The notes: generated by a model from the sequence alone, not told the origin. Positions 24,602-34,159 are shown, counted from the first letter of the stretch. The stretch is DNA of 64,000 bases from Mycolicibacterium iranicum (GCF_014190915.1 NZ_JACHVU010000001.1:620001-684000); one strand, 5' to 3'. Numbers and translations: made by a program.

Positions 24602-26170
24602 TCAATCCGAGGCGCCGTCGCCCCCGGAGCCGCCGCTTCCGCCCTCGCCGCCGGAGCCGCCGTCGGTGCCGTCGTTGTCGTCACCTGCGCCGCCCGGGGC
24701 TCCGGGATCGCCGGCGTCGCCACTGCCGCCGAAGCCGCCGGTGCCGCCGCCACCGCCGAACCCGCCCGAGCCGCCGGTGCCGCCTTCGAGTGCGTCGCCG
24801 CCGGTGCCGCCGTCGCCCCCGGTACCACCGGCGCCGCCGTCGTCGAGACTGCTGCTCCCGCCCAGGCCACCGGGTCCGCCGGTGCCGCCGTCGCCGCCGG
24901 TGCCGTTCTCACCGCCACCGCCGCCGAGTCCACCGTCACCGCCGGTGCCGCCGGCACCGCCCGTCGGTCCGACGCCGCCCGCTCCGCCTTCACCGCCCTG
25001 CCCGCCGTCACCGCCGTCGGCGTTGTCCTCGAGATCCTGGCCGCCGAGCCCACCTGTGCCGCCGGTGCCGCCCGCTCCACCGGTCGTCGTGCCTTCGCCG
25101 CCGTCACCGCCGGAACCGCCGAGCCCTCCGTCGGATCCAGCCGAACCCGAGCCGCCGGCGCCGCCGGTACCGCCGGCACCGCCGACCTCACCGTCACCGC
25201 CGGTGCCGCCCTCGCCGCCCTCTCCGCCACCGAAGCCTTCGTCACCGAGCCCGCCGAGCCCGCCGTCTCCGCCGGCGCCGCCCACGACGCCGTCGCCGCC
25301 GTCGCCGCCGTCTCCGCCATTGCCGCCGAAGCTGCCGTCTCCGGTGATCCCGTCGCCGCCGTCCCCGCCGTCGCCACCGTTGCCGTCAGCTCCACCCCGG
25401 CCGAAAAGCCCACCGCTGCCGCCGGATCCGGCGTCGCCGCCGTCCCCGCCGTCGCCGGGCGGCAGGGTCGACAGACCGTCGCTGAACCCGTCGCCGCCGG
25501 TGCCACCCTGCCCGCCCGTACCACCGGATCCGAAGAAGAACCCGCCGGCACCCCCGGCGCCGCCCTTGCCGCCCGCCTGGCCGTCCTGGCCGGGCTCCGT
25601 GCCGTTGGCGCCGGTGCCACCCTTGCCGCCGTTGCCTCCGGTGCCGAAGAACAACCCGCCCGCGCCACCTCGGCCGCCGGTGCCGCCTGCGACACCCTCG
25701 CCGCCGTCGCCACCCATGCCGAAGTAGATGCCGCCGTTACCCCCGTGGCCACCGTTGAGGCCCTTGCCGCCGTTGCCGAACAGCAGGCCTCCGTTACCGC
25801 CGTTGCACGCGGCGCCCTCGCAGCCCGCCTGGGCGTCGAGACCGTTGCCGATGAGCCATCCGCCGGACCCTATCGGCCGAAAGAGATTGAATCCGTTGGC
25901 ACTTGCGGCCGCGAGGGCGGTGGGTGTGAACGCTGCGGGCGAGGCGGCGCCGTCGCGCTGGGTGTACAGGTACAACCAGTCGTTCGACGTCAGAGTGGAT
26001 TCCGTCGAAACCAGCTGGACGGCGGGGGCGGCACTCTCGGTGGGCGCCTCGCCGGCCAGTGCGGCCGACAGCGCACCCACGCTCACGACCGCGGCGGCGC
26101 CCAGCCCGGCCGTAACGTAGTGGCGAGCCGATACGCCCGTGGAGCGGGTGAGCTTGTGGTGTGTGGACAT
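24602..26170 (-). CDS. Secreted glycine-rich PGRS-like protein without a PE domain
   Basis: A 522-residue protein. The N-terminus has a signal-like segment ([20 protein letters not shown], then AGEAP). Residues ~40-90 are unique, and [13 protein letters not shown] resembles the junction motif of PE_PGRS proteins. From there to the end it is almost wholly GGxGGxGG repeats, with aspartates and occasional LFFG or IYFG breaks. The PE domain that normally precedes PGRS is missing. PGRS repeats may form polyglycine helices or calcium-binding folds at the cell surface. A long overlapping frame on the other strand is a by-product of the repeats. Confidence 0.8.
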   Translation of the reverse strand: MSTHHKLTRSTGVSARHYVTAGLGAAAVVSVGALSAALAGEAPTESAAPAVQLVSTESTLTSNDWLYLYTQRDGAASPAAFTPTALAAASANGFNLFRPIGSGGWLIGNGLDAQAGCEGAACNGGNGGLLFGNGGKGLNGGHGGNGGIYFGMGGDGGEGVAGGTGGRGGAGGLFFGTGGNGGKGGTGANGTEPGQDGQAGGKGGAGGAGGFFFGSGGTGGQGGTGGDGFSDGLSTLPPGDGGDGGDAGSGGSGGLFGRGGADGNGGDGGDGGDGITGDGSFGGNGGDGGDGGDGVVGGAGGDGGLGGLGDEGFGGGEGGEGGTGGDGEVGGAGGTGGAGGSGSAGSDGGLGGSGGDGGEGTTTGGAGGTGGTGGLGGQDLEDNADGGDGGQGGEGGAGGVGPTGGAGGTGGDGGLGGGGGENGTGGDGGTGGPGGLGGSSSLDDGGAGGTGGDGGTGGDALEGGTGGSGGFGGGGGTGGFGGSGDAGDPGAPGGAGDDNDGTDGGSGGEGGSGGSGGDGASD

Positions 26171-26497
26171 AATCGGCCCCTTCGACGATTGATGTCAGAC
26201 CCGCTGCAGGCGGATTCTGTGGATTTGCTGTCGACTGACAGCTGCAATGTAAGTGTTTGCCAGACCCGGGGTCAAGGATTTGGTATAAACCATACGAGCA
26301 AACAATTTATTGACGCTCACGCAGTATAGGAATCGAGGTCAAGCAGCAAGAAAGCGCAAGGGTCGGGGGACTCCGCAAAGTTGTTATCGTCGCTGGGCAC
26401 GGTGCATCCACGAGCCGCGGCGGAGGGCAGTCATTGCTCATCGTGTTTGCCAGACGGGGCGTGCGTGACGCCAGGGGTTCGCCCGGACCGCGCCCTG
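26171..26497. other. Intergenic region upstream of the PGRS-like gene
   Basis: About 327 bp with an AT-rich centre (26240-26340), holding the PGRS promoter. Nothing else that looks coding was found. The right-hand part is simply the region after the convergent-free end of the mannosyltransferase gene. Confidence 0.5.
26247..26275 (-). promoter_or_regulatory. Candidate promoter of the PGRS-like gene
   Basis: On the minus strand TTGACC (26275-26270) and TTACAT (26252-26247) are separated by 17 bp, a fit to a housekeeping -35 and a weak -10. Transcription would start near 26240, leaving a ~70-base leader before the ATG at 26170. Confidence 0.4.
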
Positions 26498-27736
26498 CTA
26501 CGCGCTGAGGACCGAAAGATTCTGCCCGTCAACGACGTTCGCCCGCCGGCCGACGCGGAGCGTGTAGGCGACGCAGGCGACCAGCAGTATCGCGTAGAGC
26601 CAGACGTAGGAATTGCGCAGCATTACATCAGGCACATAGGTGTCCGGGAACAGATAGAAGCCGATGCGTGGATCGCGCAGACCCCGGAACCAGTGGGGCC
26701 ACGCACCCATCGCGACGAACAGCCCGGCAGGTACCAGCCACCACGTCCACGAATTAAGGGCGCGGTGGACGAGCCATACGATCAGCGGCACAACCCACAC
26801 CCAATGGTGTGTCCACGAGAACGGCGACACCACCGCCGAGGTCAGTCCGACGAGCGTCACCGCGAGCAGTCGATCCCCGAACCTGTAGAGCCGCAACGCC
26901 GTCCACAGGCTGGCGGCGACGATCGGCACCGCCAGGGCCAGCCACAACCAGGTCGGCGGGTAGTCCCCGGATATCCGGGCCATCGCACCCCGCAGCGACT
27001 GGTTCGACGGGTGGATCAGCGTGTCGCCGATGCGTTCCGAGCGCAGGAAGGTACCGCCCCAGTAGGTGCGCGAATCCTGCGGCAGCAGAACGAACCCGAT
27101 CACGAGTGTGGTCACGAACGCCGACACCGCGACGGCCACCACCCGCCACTGGCGCAGCACCGCGAAGTAGAGGACGAAGAAGAGCGGCGTGAGTTTGATG
27201 CCTGCCGCCACGCCGGTGCCCACCCCGGCGACGCGACTCCGGGTGCCGCCCACGGCGTCGGCGAGGACCAGCAACATCAGAATCAGGTTGATCTGACCGA
27301 AGAACAGCGTGGTGCGAACGGGTTCCAGGAAGACGCACCCCAGGGCCAGCAGAACCGAGACACCCACCAGGCGGACGCTCACGCGGTAACCCACGAGGCG
27401 CCAGCACTGGACGACGACCGCCGTCAGGACCACGAGGTTGGCGGCGAGGAAAAGGTGCCGGTCGGATACGGACGGCAGCAGGTCCAGTGGAATGAACAAC
27501 AGCGCCGAGAACGGCGTGTAGGTGTAGAACAACTTCTTGTCGACCGGCAGCTCGTAGAGCGGCACACCGGACATCACGTGCCAGGCGCCCTTGCGGTACA
27601 CGTCGAGATCGCCGCCCCCGTCGAACAATCCCCAGTTGTCCGTCGGACCCACGGTGGTCAACGCCAGCGCCACCGACACCGCCGCCCACACCGCAAGGAC
27701 CGCCACCAGCGACCGGCTCACCGTCAGCCGTGTCAT
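26498..27736 (-). CDS. GT87-family alpha-mannosyltransferase (polyprenyl-phosphate-mannose dependent)
   Basis: A 412-residue protein with about ten hydrophobic segments. It resembles the GT87/DUF2029 enzymes of mycobacteria (PimE, Rv2181), which add alpha-1,2-mannose to PIM or LM/LAM from polyprenyl-phosphomannose. The first outer loop contains DLDVYRKGAWHVMSGVPLYE, the site of the catalytic aspartate in this family. FFGQINLILMLLVLADAVGG and AGIKLTPLFFVLYF are typical conserved stretches. The acceptor is unknown. It is followed by no same-strand partner. Confidence 0.8.
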   Translation of the reverse strand: MTRLTVSRSLVAVLAVWAAVSVALALTTVGPTDNWGLFDGGGDLDVYRKGAWHVMSGVPLYELPVDKKLFYTYTPFSALLFIPLDLLPSVSDRHLFLAANLVVLTAVVVQCWRLVGYRVSVRLVGVSVLLALGCVFLEPVRTTLFFGQINLILMLLVLADAVGGTRSRVAGVGTGVAAGIKLTPLFFVLYFAVLRQWRVVAVAVSAFVTTLVIGFVLLPQDSRTYWGGTFLRSERIGDTLIHPSNQSLRGAMARISGDYPPTWLWLALAVPIVAASLWTALRLYRFGDRLLAVTLVGLTSAVVSPFSWTHHWVWVVPLIVWLVHRALNSWTWWLVPAGLFVAMGAWPHWFRGLRDPRIGFYLFPDTYVPDVMLRNSYVWLYAILLVACVAYTLRVGRRANVVDGQNLSVLSA

Positions 27737-27830
27737 GCCACCTCGCCGACGAGGACCGCCCGGTCCGGGTCAGGGAGCGGCGCGGTGGTCATCGGACCAA
27801 ATTACCGCCCAGCGCAGCCCGCCGCGAAGA

Positions 27831-28976
27831 TCAGGTCCAGTAGAGCGCCCTGGCTCCGGGCAGCACCGCCTCGATCTCGGCATCGAACCACGAATGCAGC
27901 TCGGACATCACGTCTTTGGGATACACATACTTCGCGGCACCGTACTTGCCGAACTTGCGGGTGCGCTGTGCCTCGTCCATCTCCAGTTTGGTGCGCGGGT
28001 ACCAGGTCGTCAGCACGTTCTTGCTGACCTCGGTGAACCTGTGGGTGATGCATTCGACGGTCAGGTCGAGGTCGGGGATGTCCGCCGTCGCCGCCGCCAC
28101 GTCGGCGAGCAGCTGTCCGTAGTGCAGGCGCCACTGCGGGATCGGCATGATCGGCGCAATCGTCAGACCCACCCGGTACCCGGCGAGCGCCAGTCCGCGC
28201 ATCGCGGCGATCCGTTGTGCGAGACGGGCCGTGCCGCCTTCGAAGCGGCCGGTGATCTCCTCGGCGTTGACTGAGATGCGGACACGGGTGCGCCCCCGGT
28301 GGTCGAGGTCGAGCAGCGGAGCGACGTTGTCGTACTTGGTGGTGAACCGCAGTCCCACCGGAGCGGCCCAGTCCGTGGCGCCGACATGGGCGATGGTCGC
28401 CGACAGCGAACCGGTCAGATGCTCCAGCGCGAGCGGGTCGGTGTAGCAGGACGCCTCGAAGGTGGTGCCTTCGCCCGCCCGTTCGATCGAGGAGGAGGTG
28501 ATGGTGCCGCGCCCGACGTAGTCGTCCATTCCCGCGAGGATCTCGGGAAGGTTCGCATACACCCGCGTCAGGGGCGGGCCCGACAGAGACCCGGCCAGAT
28601 AGCAGTACTGGCAGTGGCCGGGACAGCCCTCGGCCAGGTCCACCCGCCAGTCCGCGCTCGGCGGGATGGGCTGGAGGCGGCGCTTCGACGGCGGCGCCAC
28701 CACGACGGCCAGCGTCTGCTTGGCACGGGCATACGCGGCACGGTCGGAGTCGCCGCGCATCGAGGGCATCCGGTCACCGGCCAGCACCTGGATGTCGGGT
28801 ACGCCGGCGGCTTCGCACCGGCGCAGGATCTCCTCGCCGTGGGGCAGTTGCGCGGCCGATCGCGTCGCGAGCACCCGCGCGGGCGTCCACAGCACGGGGG
28901 GTCTCGGAGCGGACAGGGGAATGGGGCTCGGCAGGAAGGTGGGGCTCGACACAGCAGCGGCGTCCGGCATCGTCAT
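27831..28976 (-). CDS. Spore photoproduct lyase-like radical SAM protein
   Basis: A 381-residue radical SAM enzyme. The 4Fe-4S cluster ligands are Cys118, Cys122 and Cys125 in GCPGHCQYCYLAG, with the CxxxCxxC spacing. FEASCYTDPLALEHLTG places Cys177 where the hydrogen-donor cysteine of spore photoproduct lyase lies. The C-terminal KYGAAKYVYPKDVMSELHSW and ALYWT are also SPL-like. In Bacillus spores the enzyme repairs the UV-induced thymine dimer 5-thyminyl-5,6-dihydrothymine. Its substrate in a mycobacterium is unclear; DNA repair is possible. Start ATG 28976 or 28970. Confidence 0.75.
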   Translation of the reverse strand: MTMPDAAAVSSPTFLPSPIPLSAPRPPVLWTPARVLATRSAAQLPHGEEILRRCEAAGVPDIQVLAGDRMPSMRGDSDRAAYARAKQTLAVVVAPPSKRRLQPIPPSADWRVDLAEGCPGHCQYCYLAGSLSGPPLTRVYANLPEILAGMDDYVGRGTITSSSIERAGEGTTFEASCYTDPLALEHLTGSLSATIAHVGATDWAAPVGLRFTTKYDNVAPLLDLDHRGRTRVRISVNAEEITGRFEGGTARLAQRIAAMRGLALAGYRVGLTIAPIMPIPQWRLHYGQLLADVAAATADIPDLDLTVECITHRFTEVSKNVLTTWYPRTKLEMDEAQRTRKFGKYGAAKYVYPKDVMSELHSWFDAEIEAVLPGARALYWT

Positions 28977-29144
28977 CGTGCTCTGTCCAACGGATGGGGC
29001 CCCACGCCGATTCCTCGCCGAGGCGGCTTGCGCACCGATGTGACCAGAGGAACAGGGGGAATCAAACCGTGCCGCCCCGGGTTACACGCGATGTCGCCGG
29101 GATGCCGCCTGACGACCGAAATAATAAGTGGAAGAGGCGAATCG

Positions 29145-29384
29145 ATGATGACATCGACGACGAAAATCCGATTGGCAGGCATCCTCGCAGGCGCATTGTC
29201 CGCAGCGGTGGTCGGCTTCGCCGGCCCGGCGCAGGCCGACGACGGCGGATGGGGTTTCGGCGGTCCCCGCCACGATTCAGGGTGGCACCACGGTTACGGC
29301 CGCGAGGACAGCAACAGCCCCTGGCTCGACGATCTGGTGCCCACCGTGAAGGTGCCCCACGTCGACACGAGCGTCCGCAACTGA
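29145..29384 (+). CDS. Small secreted protein
   Basis: A 79-residue protein with a signal peptide (MMTSTTKIRLAGILAGALSA, cleavage near AQADD). The short mature part of ~45 residues is rich in Gly, Trp and His (DDGGWGFGGPRHDSGWHHG) and ends with VKVPHVDTSVRN. The ATG follows GGAAGAGGCG. No domain is recognised. It is divergent from the SPL-like gene. Confidence 0.6.
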   Translation: MMTSTTKIRLAGILAGALSAAVVGFAGPAQADDGGWGFGGPRHDSGWHHGYGREDSNSPWLDDLVPTVKVPHVDTSVRN

Positions 29385-29397
29385 CCCGTTCGCCCCA

Positions 29398-30297
29398 CTA
29401 GCCCGACCGCGGCCTCGTGGTGCGGCGTTCGGGTCCGAACAGGCGGGCAGCGACCGACCTCTGGGGGTCGGCCCGCTGCTCGTCGAGCAGGAACGAGATA
29501 CCCCCCTCGATCGCCGTCTTCGTCCGGTCCCGGACCTCTGACACCGCGCGGTCGTCGGTGGTGGCGATGTCGTCGGTCGCGATCGGCTCGCCGAACCAGT
29601 AGTACTGCCGCTCGGGCCGCGGGATCGGGGTGGGCCCGATACCGCGGACGATCGGAAACAGGTCGGGGCTTCCCGACACCCTCTCGAACAGCCGGCGCGC
29701 GGGCGCCCACAGCGCGTTGTCCGTATCGACGACGACGTCCAGGGAATCTTCGGCGCCGACGGTGGCGAACGGGACGATCGGATACCCGTGCTTGACCGCC
29801 AGCCGTGCGAAACCCATCCGGTTCTCCCACAGCAGCTGATATTTCTCGCCCTTGCGCTTGGCCACTTCACGGCCGCCTCCAGGGAAGACCAGGATCGTCT
29901 CGCCACGCCGCATGAGTTCCTCGGCCGTGGCCGGGGTGCCCGGGACCACGCCGACAGCGGATAGCAGGTCCCGCCACCTGGGCAGCTTGAAGTGGGCGTG
30001 GTTGCCCAGGACGCGCACACCGATTCCGTGCTCTCAGAGCTCTGCGCACAGCAGCGGCGCGTCGAGCAGGCCGATGAGCGTGTGGTTGCCCACCAGCAGC
30101 GCGCCCCCGGCGGGGAGGTTCTCACGCCCGTAGACCTTGGGGTTGACCAGCTTGCGTGCCGGTTCGAGCAGTCGCAGCATGCGCCCCAGCGTCTCGGCGG
30201 ACGGAGGGCCGGGGACGTGCGGCGCTGATTCCACGCACGTGCGGTACCCGAAAACCGCGTTCGCGCCACGTCGGAACGGGTAGAGATCTGACACCAC
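29398..30297 (-). pseudogene. Lysophospholipid acyltransferase-like gene broken by one in-frame TGA
   Basis: A ~300-codon reading frame of the PlsC-like acyltransferase type. NHTLIGLLDAPLL is the NHxxxxD-type catalytic motif, and VFPGGGREVAKRKG the FPEG-type motif. Between them, the frame contains a single TGA at 30034-30036 (minus strand), after ...PLLCAEL and before EHGIGVRVLGNHAHF. Both sides stay in the same frame, so one base change explains it, most likely a lost TGG. The rest looks undamaged. The start is uncertain: GTG 30297 or GTG 30234. Either a recent pseudogene or a sequencing error. Confidence 0.8.
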
Positions 30298-30316
30298 CGA
30301 CGGAGGGACGATCTGT

Positions 30317-31024
30317 ATGGCCGATGCCGGACTACCCACGCCGAAGGGCCGGCTGCCCGGATACCTCGCCGTTCCGACCGGGCCGGGCCCGTGGCCCGCG
30401 GTGGTCGTGCTGCACGAGGTGTTCGGACTGAACGACGACATCCGGCGCATCACCGACCGGTTCGCCGACAACGGCTATCTGGCGTTCGCGCCGGCGCTCT
30501 TCCAGCGGGGCCCCAAACCGATGTGCATCGTCAGCGCGTTCCGGGCGCTGGCGACCGGGTCCGGCTCGGCCGTCGACGACATCATCGCCGCAGCTGAGCA
30601 GCTTCGCGCCGACGACCGCTCGAACGGCAAGGTCGGGTCGGCGGGATTCTGCATGGGTGGCGGATTCTGCCTGCTGCTGGCCGACCGCGGCGTGTTCGAC
30701 GCGACCGCACCGAACTACGGGCCGTTCCCGCCGGCCACCGGCGCGCCGACCCGCTCCTGCCCCCTCGTCGCCAGCTACGGCGCCGACGACCGGTTGTTGC
30801 CCGGGGCCGCCGCCACGCTGGAGAAGAGCCTCGACCCGGCCGTGACGCGCGACATCAAGGAGTATCCGGGGGTCGGCCACAGCTTCATGAACCAGTGGAA
30901 AATGCCGTCACCGCTGCACGTCGTGGAACGGATCGCCGGGCTGCACCATTCGGCCCCGCAGGCCGAGGACGCCTGGCAGCGGATCCTCGCCTTCTTCGGC
31001 GATCATCTGCGCGGTGACGGCTGA
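30317..31024 (+). CDS. Dienelactone hydrolase family protein
   Basis: A 235-residue alpha/beta hydrolase. VVVLHEVFGLNDDIRRITDR carries the conserved Glu of dienelactone hydrolases. GFCMGGGFCLLL provides the catalytic Cys (nucleophile GxCxG). ASYGADDRLLP and YPGVGHSFMNQ carry the Asp and His of the triad. The family hydrolyses cyclic lactones in chlorocatechol breakdown, but most actinobacterial members have unknown esters. The ATG has GGAGGG upstream. It is divergent from the broken acyltransferase. Confidence 0.85.
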   Translation: MADAGLPTPKGRLPGYLAVPTGPGPWPAVVVLHEVFGLNDDIRRITDRFADNGYLAFAPALFQRGPKPMCIVSAFRALATGSGSAVDDIIAAAEQLRADDRSNGKVGSAGFCMGGGFCLLLADRGVFDATAPNYGPFPPATGAPTRSCPLVASYGADDRLLPGAAATLEKSLDPAVTRDIKEYPGVGHSFMNQWKMPSPLHVVERIAGLHHSAPQAEDAWQRILAFFGDHLRGDG

Positions 31025-31035
31025 GCCGCGCGGTG

Positions 31036-32067
31036 TCAGCGAAAGCGCACGTTCAGGGTCGCCAGGCCGAAGATCTTCTTGCCCTCGGACTTCGCCCCGA
31101 CCAAGAGCACCCCGCTGCGGGTCTGCGGATCCAGTGACTTCACGCGGCCGGTGAACTCGATGTCGGCGCCGCCCTTGGCGGACACGATCGCCGGCTGGGA
31201 CAGGCGGATGGCGTACCGCGTCACCGCGCCGGGGTCACCCGTCCACGCCGAGGCGAACCCCGCGCCGAGGCCCATCGTCAGCATGCCGTGGGCGATCACA
31301 TCGGGAAGGCCCGCGAGCTTGGCGATGTCCTCGTCCCAGTGGATCGGGTTCGCGTCACCGGCCACCCCGGCGTAGTTCACCAGGTCACCTCGGGACAACC
31401 GGGCGTGCCGGACTTCCAGCTCGTCGCCGACCGTCACGTCCTCGAACGACGGGGTGCCCGGTGTGCGGGTCGCCCCGCCCTCCGAGACCCGGATCTCGCC
31501 GTCGGGCCGCACGGTCTTCTCGTACTCGGCGTCCTTACCCCCGATGTCGAGGATGTTCATGTCGTGCATCATCGCGTTCTGTACGGCCTCTTTGACCGAG
31601 GCGTCGATGTCCTCGGCGGTGACACCCACGACGGTGGTGTGCAGCGTGTGCACCCGCTCGCCCTCGGTGTCGGTGAAGGTGTTGGTGACGGTGATGAAGT
31701 CCCGGCCCGCGGTCCGGCGCACCGACGTCAGCTCCACATCGATCAGCAGCTCGTCACCGGCCACGATGGGGCGGTGCTGCTCGAAGACCTCTTCGGTCTG
31801 CAGATAGGTGTCGTAACCGACGACGATCTCTTCGAACATGCGGCGGTTGCACTGCATGCCCGGCGCCGAGGTGAACGTCAGCGGCGCGATGACATCGGCG
31901 TAGCCCAGCTTCTGCGCGGCAGCGACGTCCCAGTGCGCGGGGTGGTAGTCCTGCACGGCGCGCGCGTACTCGCGGACCTTCTCGCGGCCGACGAGGTAGG
32001 TGCCGTCCATCTGGTAGTAATGGCCGACCCGGGCTTCGAGCGGCGACGATTCTGCTGCTGCAGTCAT
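31036..32067 (-). CDS. Fused HadA/HadB-type (3R)-hydroxyacyl dehydratase
   Basis: A 343-residue double hotdog protein. Residues ~10-160 resemble HadA (DGTYLVGREKVREYARAVQD, then APLTF). Residues ~200-340 resemble the catalytic HadB, with the hydratase-2 motif NYAGVAGDANPIHWDEDIAK supplying Asp and His. In mycobacteria HadAB and HadBC dehydrate 3-hydroxyacyl-ACP in FAS-II for mycolic acids; a fused copy is a separate paralogue of unknown chain preference. ATG 32067 is chosen since the N-terminal extension to 32160 looks non-coding. malQ lies 103 bp upstream on the same strand. Confidence 0.82.
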   Translation of the reverse strand: MTAAAESSPLEARVGHYYQMDGTYLVGREKVREYARAVQDYHPAHWDVAAAQKLGYADVIAPLTFTSAPGMQCNRRMFEEIVVGYDTYLQTEEVFEQHRPIVAGDELLIDVELTSVRRTAGRDFITVTNTFTDTEGERVHTLHTTVVGVTAEDIDASVKEAVQNAMMHDMNILDIGGKDAEYEKTVRPDGEIRVSEGGATRTPGTPSFEDVTVGDELEVRHARLSRGDLVNYAGVAGDANPIHWDEDIAKLAGLPDVIAHGMLTMGLGAGFASAWTGDPGAVTRYAIRLSQPAIVSAKGGADIEFTGRVKSLDPQTRSGVLLVGAKSEGKKIFGLATLNVRFR

Positions 32068-32170
32068 GAATGTGCTCAACCGTTCTGTCGCGTACCGGCG
32101 CATGGGGTGTTGCGCATGGCCGATCACGCACACTAACGCGTGCCCGCCGGCGCGAGACACACCGATCGCG

Positions 32171-34159
32171 TCAGCGCCGGAAGGCCGCCGCGATCTCGGC
32201 GACCCGGGGATCGCCCATGAGCTCCTCCAGGGTGACGGGCAACGGGAGCCGCCAGTTCGGATACTCGTCCACCGTTCCCGGCAGGTTGGGCTGGCGGGTC
32301 TCGCCGATCACGTCGTAGGGCGAGACCAGCTTCAGCCGGCTCGGCGCCGCCGCCAGCAACCGGTGCATCGCCGCGATGATCGCGGTCTCGTCCGGATCCG
32401 AGGTGCCGTCGGGCAGCAGCCCCTGTCCCCGCAGCAGCGTCAGCCACTCGGCGCGTTCCCGGTCGGCGTTCGCCTGCTCGGCCGGGACGTCGTCGAGCAG
32501 CCCCAGATCGGCCCGTGCGCGCACGTGCTCCCCGCGCAGGAAGCCCGCCGCGGTCGGCAGATCGTGGGTGGAGATGCTGGCGGCCGCGCGCGAAGGCCAC
32601 CGGTCCGGCGGCAGCAACGGTTCACCGGGAGCGTCCTGGTCGCGGGTGAACCAGGACACCGCGCAGCCCAGCATCTCGTTGTCGGCCAGCGCCTGGGTCA
32701 CCTCGGGTTCGACCGTGCCGAGATCTTCCCCGACGACCGTCGCGCCGGCCCGGTGCGCCTCCAGGGCCAGCACCGCCAGCATGGTGTCCGCGTCGTAGTG
32801 GACATAGGTGCCCCGGTCGGGTCCGTCGCCCGGCGGTATCCACCACAGGCGCCACAGTCCGGCCACGTGGTCGATGCGCAACCCGTCGGCGTGGGCGAGC
32901 ACCGCGCGCAGCATGTCCCGCAGCGCGGCGTAGCCGGTCGCCGCCAGGCGGTCGGGCCGCCACGGCGGCAGGCCCCAGTCCTGGCCGCGGGGCGTAAAAT
33001 TGTCCGGCGGCGCCCCGACGCTGACCCCGGCGGCGAGCACGTCGGCCAGCGCCCACGCGTCGGCGCCGTCGGCATCGACTCCCACGGCGAGGTCGTGCAA
33101 GACCCCCAGCGCCATCCCGGCGTCGCGCGCCGCTGCCCGCACCGACATCAGCTGCTCGGCGCACCGCTGCTGCACCCAGGCGTGAAAGGCCAAGCGGGGA
33201 GCCAACTCCCGTCGCGCCTGTGCGACCGCCGGGCCCGTCACGTCCCGGAGCGCCTCGGGCCACGTCGACCACCGGCCGCCGTGCCGTTCGGCCAGCGCAC
33301 AGTAGGTCGCGAAGTCGCGGAGGCCGTCGGAGGCCGCACCCTCGGCGAACGGGTCCGGCCGTCCCTCGGAGCGCCACAGCAGCTCCAGCGCATCGCGTTT
33401 GGCGGCCCAGACGAGGTCGTGGTCGATCCGCTCGGTGGTGGCCGACACCCGCAGCGAGTCCACTTCTGCGCGGGTGACGGCGTCGGCGCGGCCATAGGCG
33501 TCGATGTCCTCGATGCGCAGCGCCAGCGGATTGGCGAACCGACGGCTCGAGGGCGTGTACGGCGACGGCTGCACCGGGTGTGTGGGCCCCGGGGCGTGCA
33601 ACGGGTTGAGCAGCACGGCGCCGGCCCCGTGCTCGGCGGCGGTCCAGTCCACGAACTCCCGCAGATCGCCGAGATCGCCGATTCCCCACGACCGCGCCGA
33701 GCGCAGCGCGTACAGCTGCAGCATCCAGCCCCACGTCGACGGGGACGGCGGGACCTGCGGCGGGGCGGCGACGAGCGTCGCCTCCTGACCGTCCCGGGTG
33801 TGCAGGCGGTACCAGCCGGGGGCCAGGTCTGCGGGCAGTTCGTCCTGCACGTCGACGCGGGTGCCGTCCTCGCCGACCAGTGCCGCGGCCCCGGCCAGCG
33901 GCTGCGGCCGGCCGTCCACGCGCACAGCGATGGTCGGGGCGATCACGCCGGCGCGGTCGCGCTCGGCCAGCTTGGCCAACTCGGCGGCGCGGGCCGCCTC
34001 GGTTCCGGCCTCGACGTCGAGCAACCCGAGCACCCGGATGACCACGTCGGCGTCGACCTCGACGGGTTCGCGGCGCTCGTTGCGGTACGTGGTGGCCACG
34101 CCGTGGGCAGCCGCCAGCCGACGCAGATCGTCGGGCACCGTCGTGGATCCAGCCGTCAC
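32171..34159 (-). CDS. malQ: 4-alpha-glucanotransferase (amylomaltase)
   Basis: A 662-residue GH77 enzyme that transfers maltodextrin segments between 1,4-glucans and releases glucose. After an N-terminal beta-rich domain (~130 residues, as in actinobacterial MalQ) comes the catalytic barrel: LYALRSARSWGIGDLGDLRE, GAVLLNPLHAPGPTHPVQPS with PYTPSSRRFANP, GLRIDHVAGLWRLWWIP with the nucleophile Asp, VVGEDLGTVEPEV with the acid/base Glu, and SISTHDLPTAAGFL with the third acidic residue. Length is a little below M. tuberculosis MalQ. Likely role: turnover of glycogen and maltodextrin. Confidence 0.93.
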   Translation of the reverse strand: MTAGSTTVPDDLRRLAAAHGVATTYRNERREPVEVDADVVIRVLGLLDVEAGTEAARAAELAKLAERDRAGVIAPTIAVRVDGRPQPLAGAAALVGEDGTRVDVQDELPADLAPGWYRLHTRDGQEATLVAAPPQVPPSPSTWGWMLQLYALRSARSWGIGDLGDLREFVDWTAAEHGAGAVLLNPLHAPGPTHPVQPSPYTPSSRRFANPLALRIEDIDAYGRADAVTRAEVDSLRVSATTERIDHDLVWAAKRDALELLWRSEGRPDPFAEGAASDGLRDFATYCALAERHGGRWSTWPEALRDVTGPAVAQARRELAPRLAFHAWVQQRCAEQLMSVRAAARDAGMALGVLHDLAVGVDADGADAWALADVLAAGVSVGAPPDNFTPRGQDWGLPPWRPDRLAATGYAALRDMLRAVLAHADGLRIDHVAGLWRLWWIPPGDGPDRGTYVHYDADTMLAVLALEAHRAGATVVGEDLGTVEPEVTQALADNEMLGCAVSWFTRDQDAPGEPLLPPDRWPSRAAASISTHDLPTAAGFLRGEHVRARADLGLLDDVPAEQANADRERAEWLTLLRGQGLLPDGTSDPDETAIIAAMHRLLAAAPSRLKLVSPYDVIGETRQPNLPGTVDEYPNWRLPLPVTLEELMGDPRVAEIAAAFRR

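Noticed and set aside
24551-26329. Long alanine/valine- and proline-rich frames across both strands of the PGRS gene
   Set aside because: They arise from the GGN repeat read in other frames; low-complexity composition, no ribosome site, no domain.
30034-30036. Possible recoding (selenocysteine or readthrough) at the acyltransferase TGA
   Set aside because: No hairpin of SECIS type noticed, and the family has no known selenoprotein; a point mutation is simpler.
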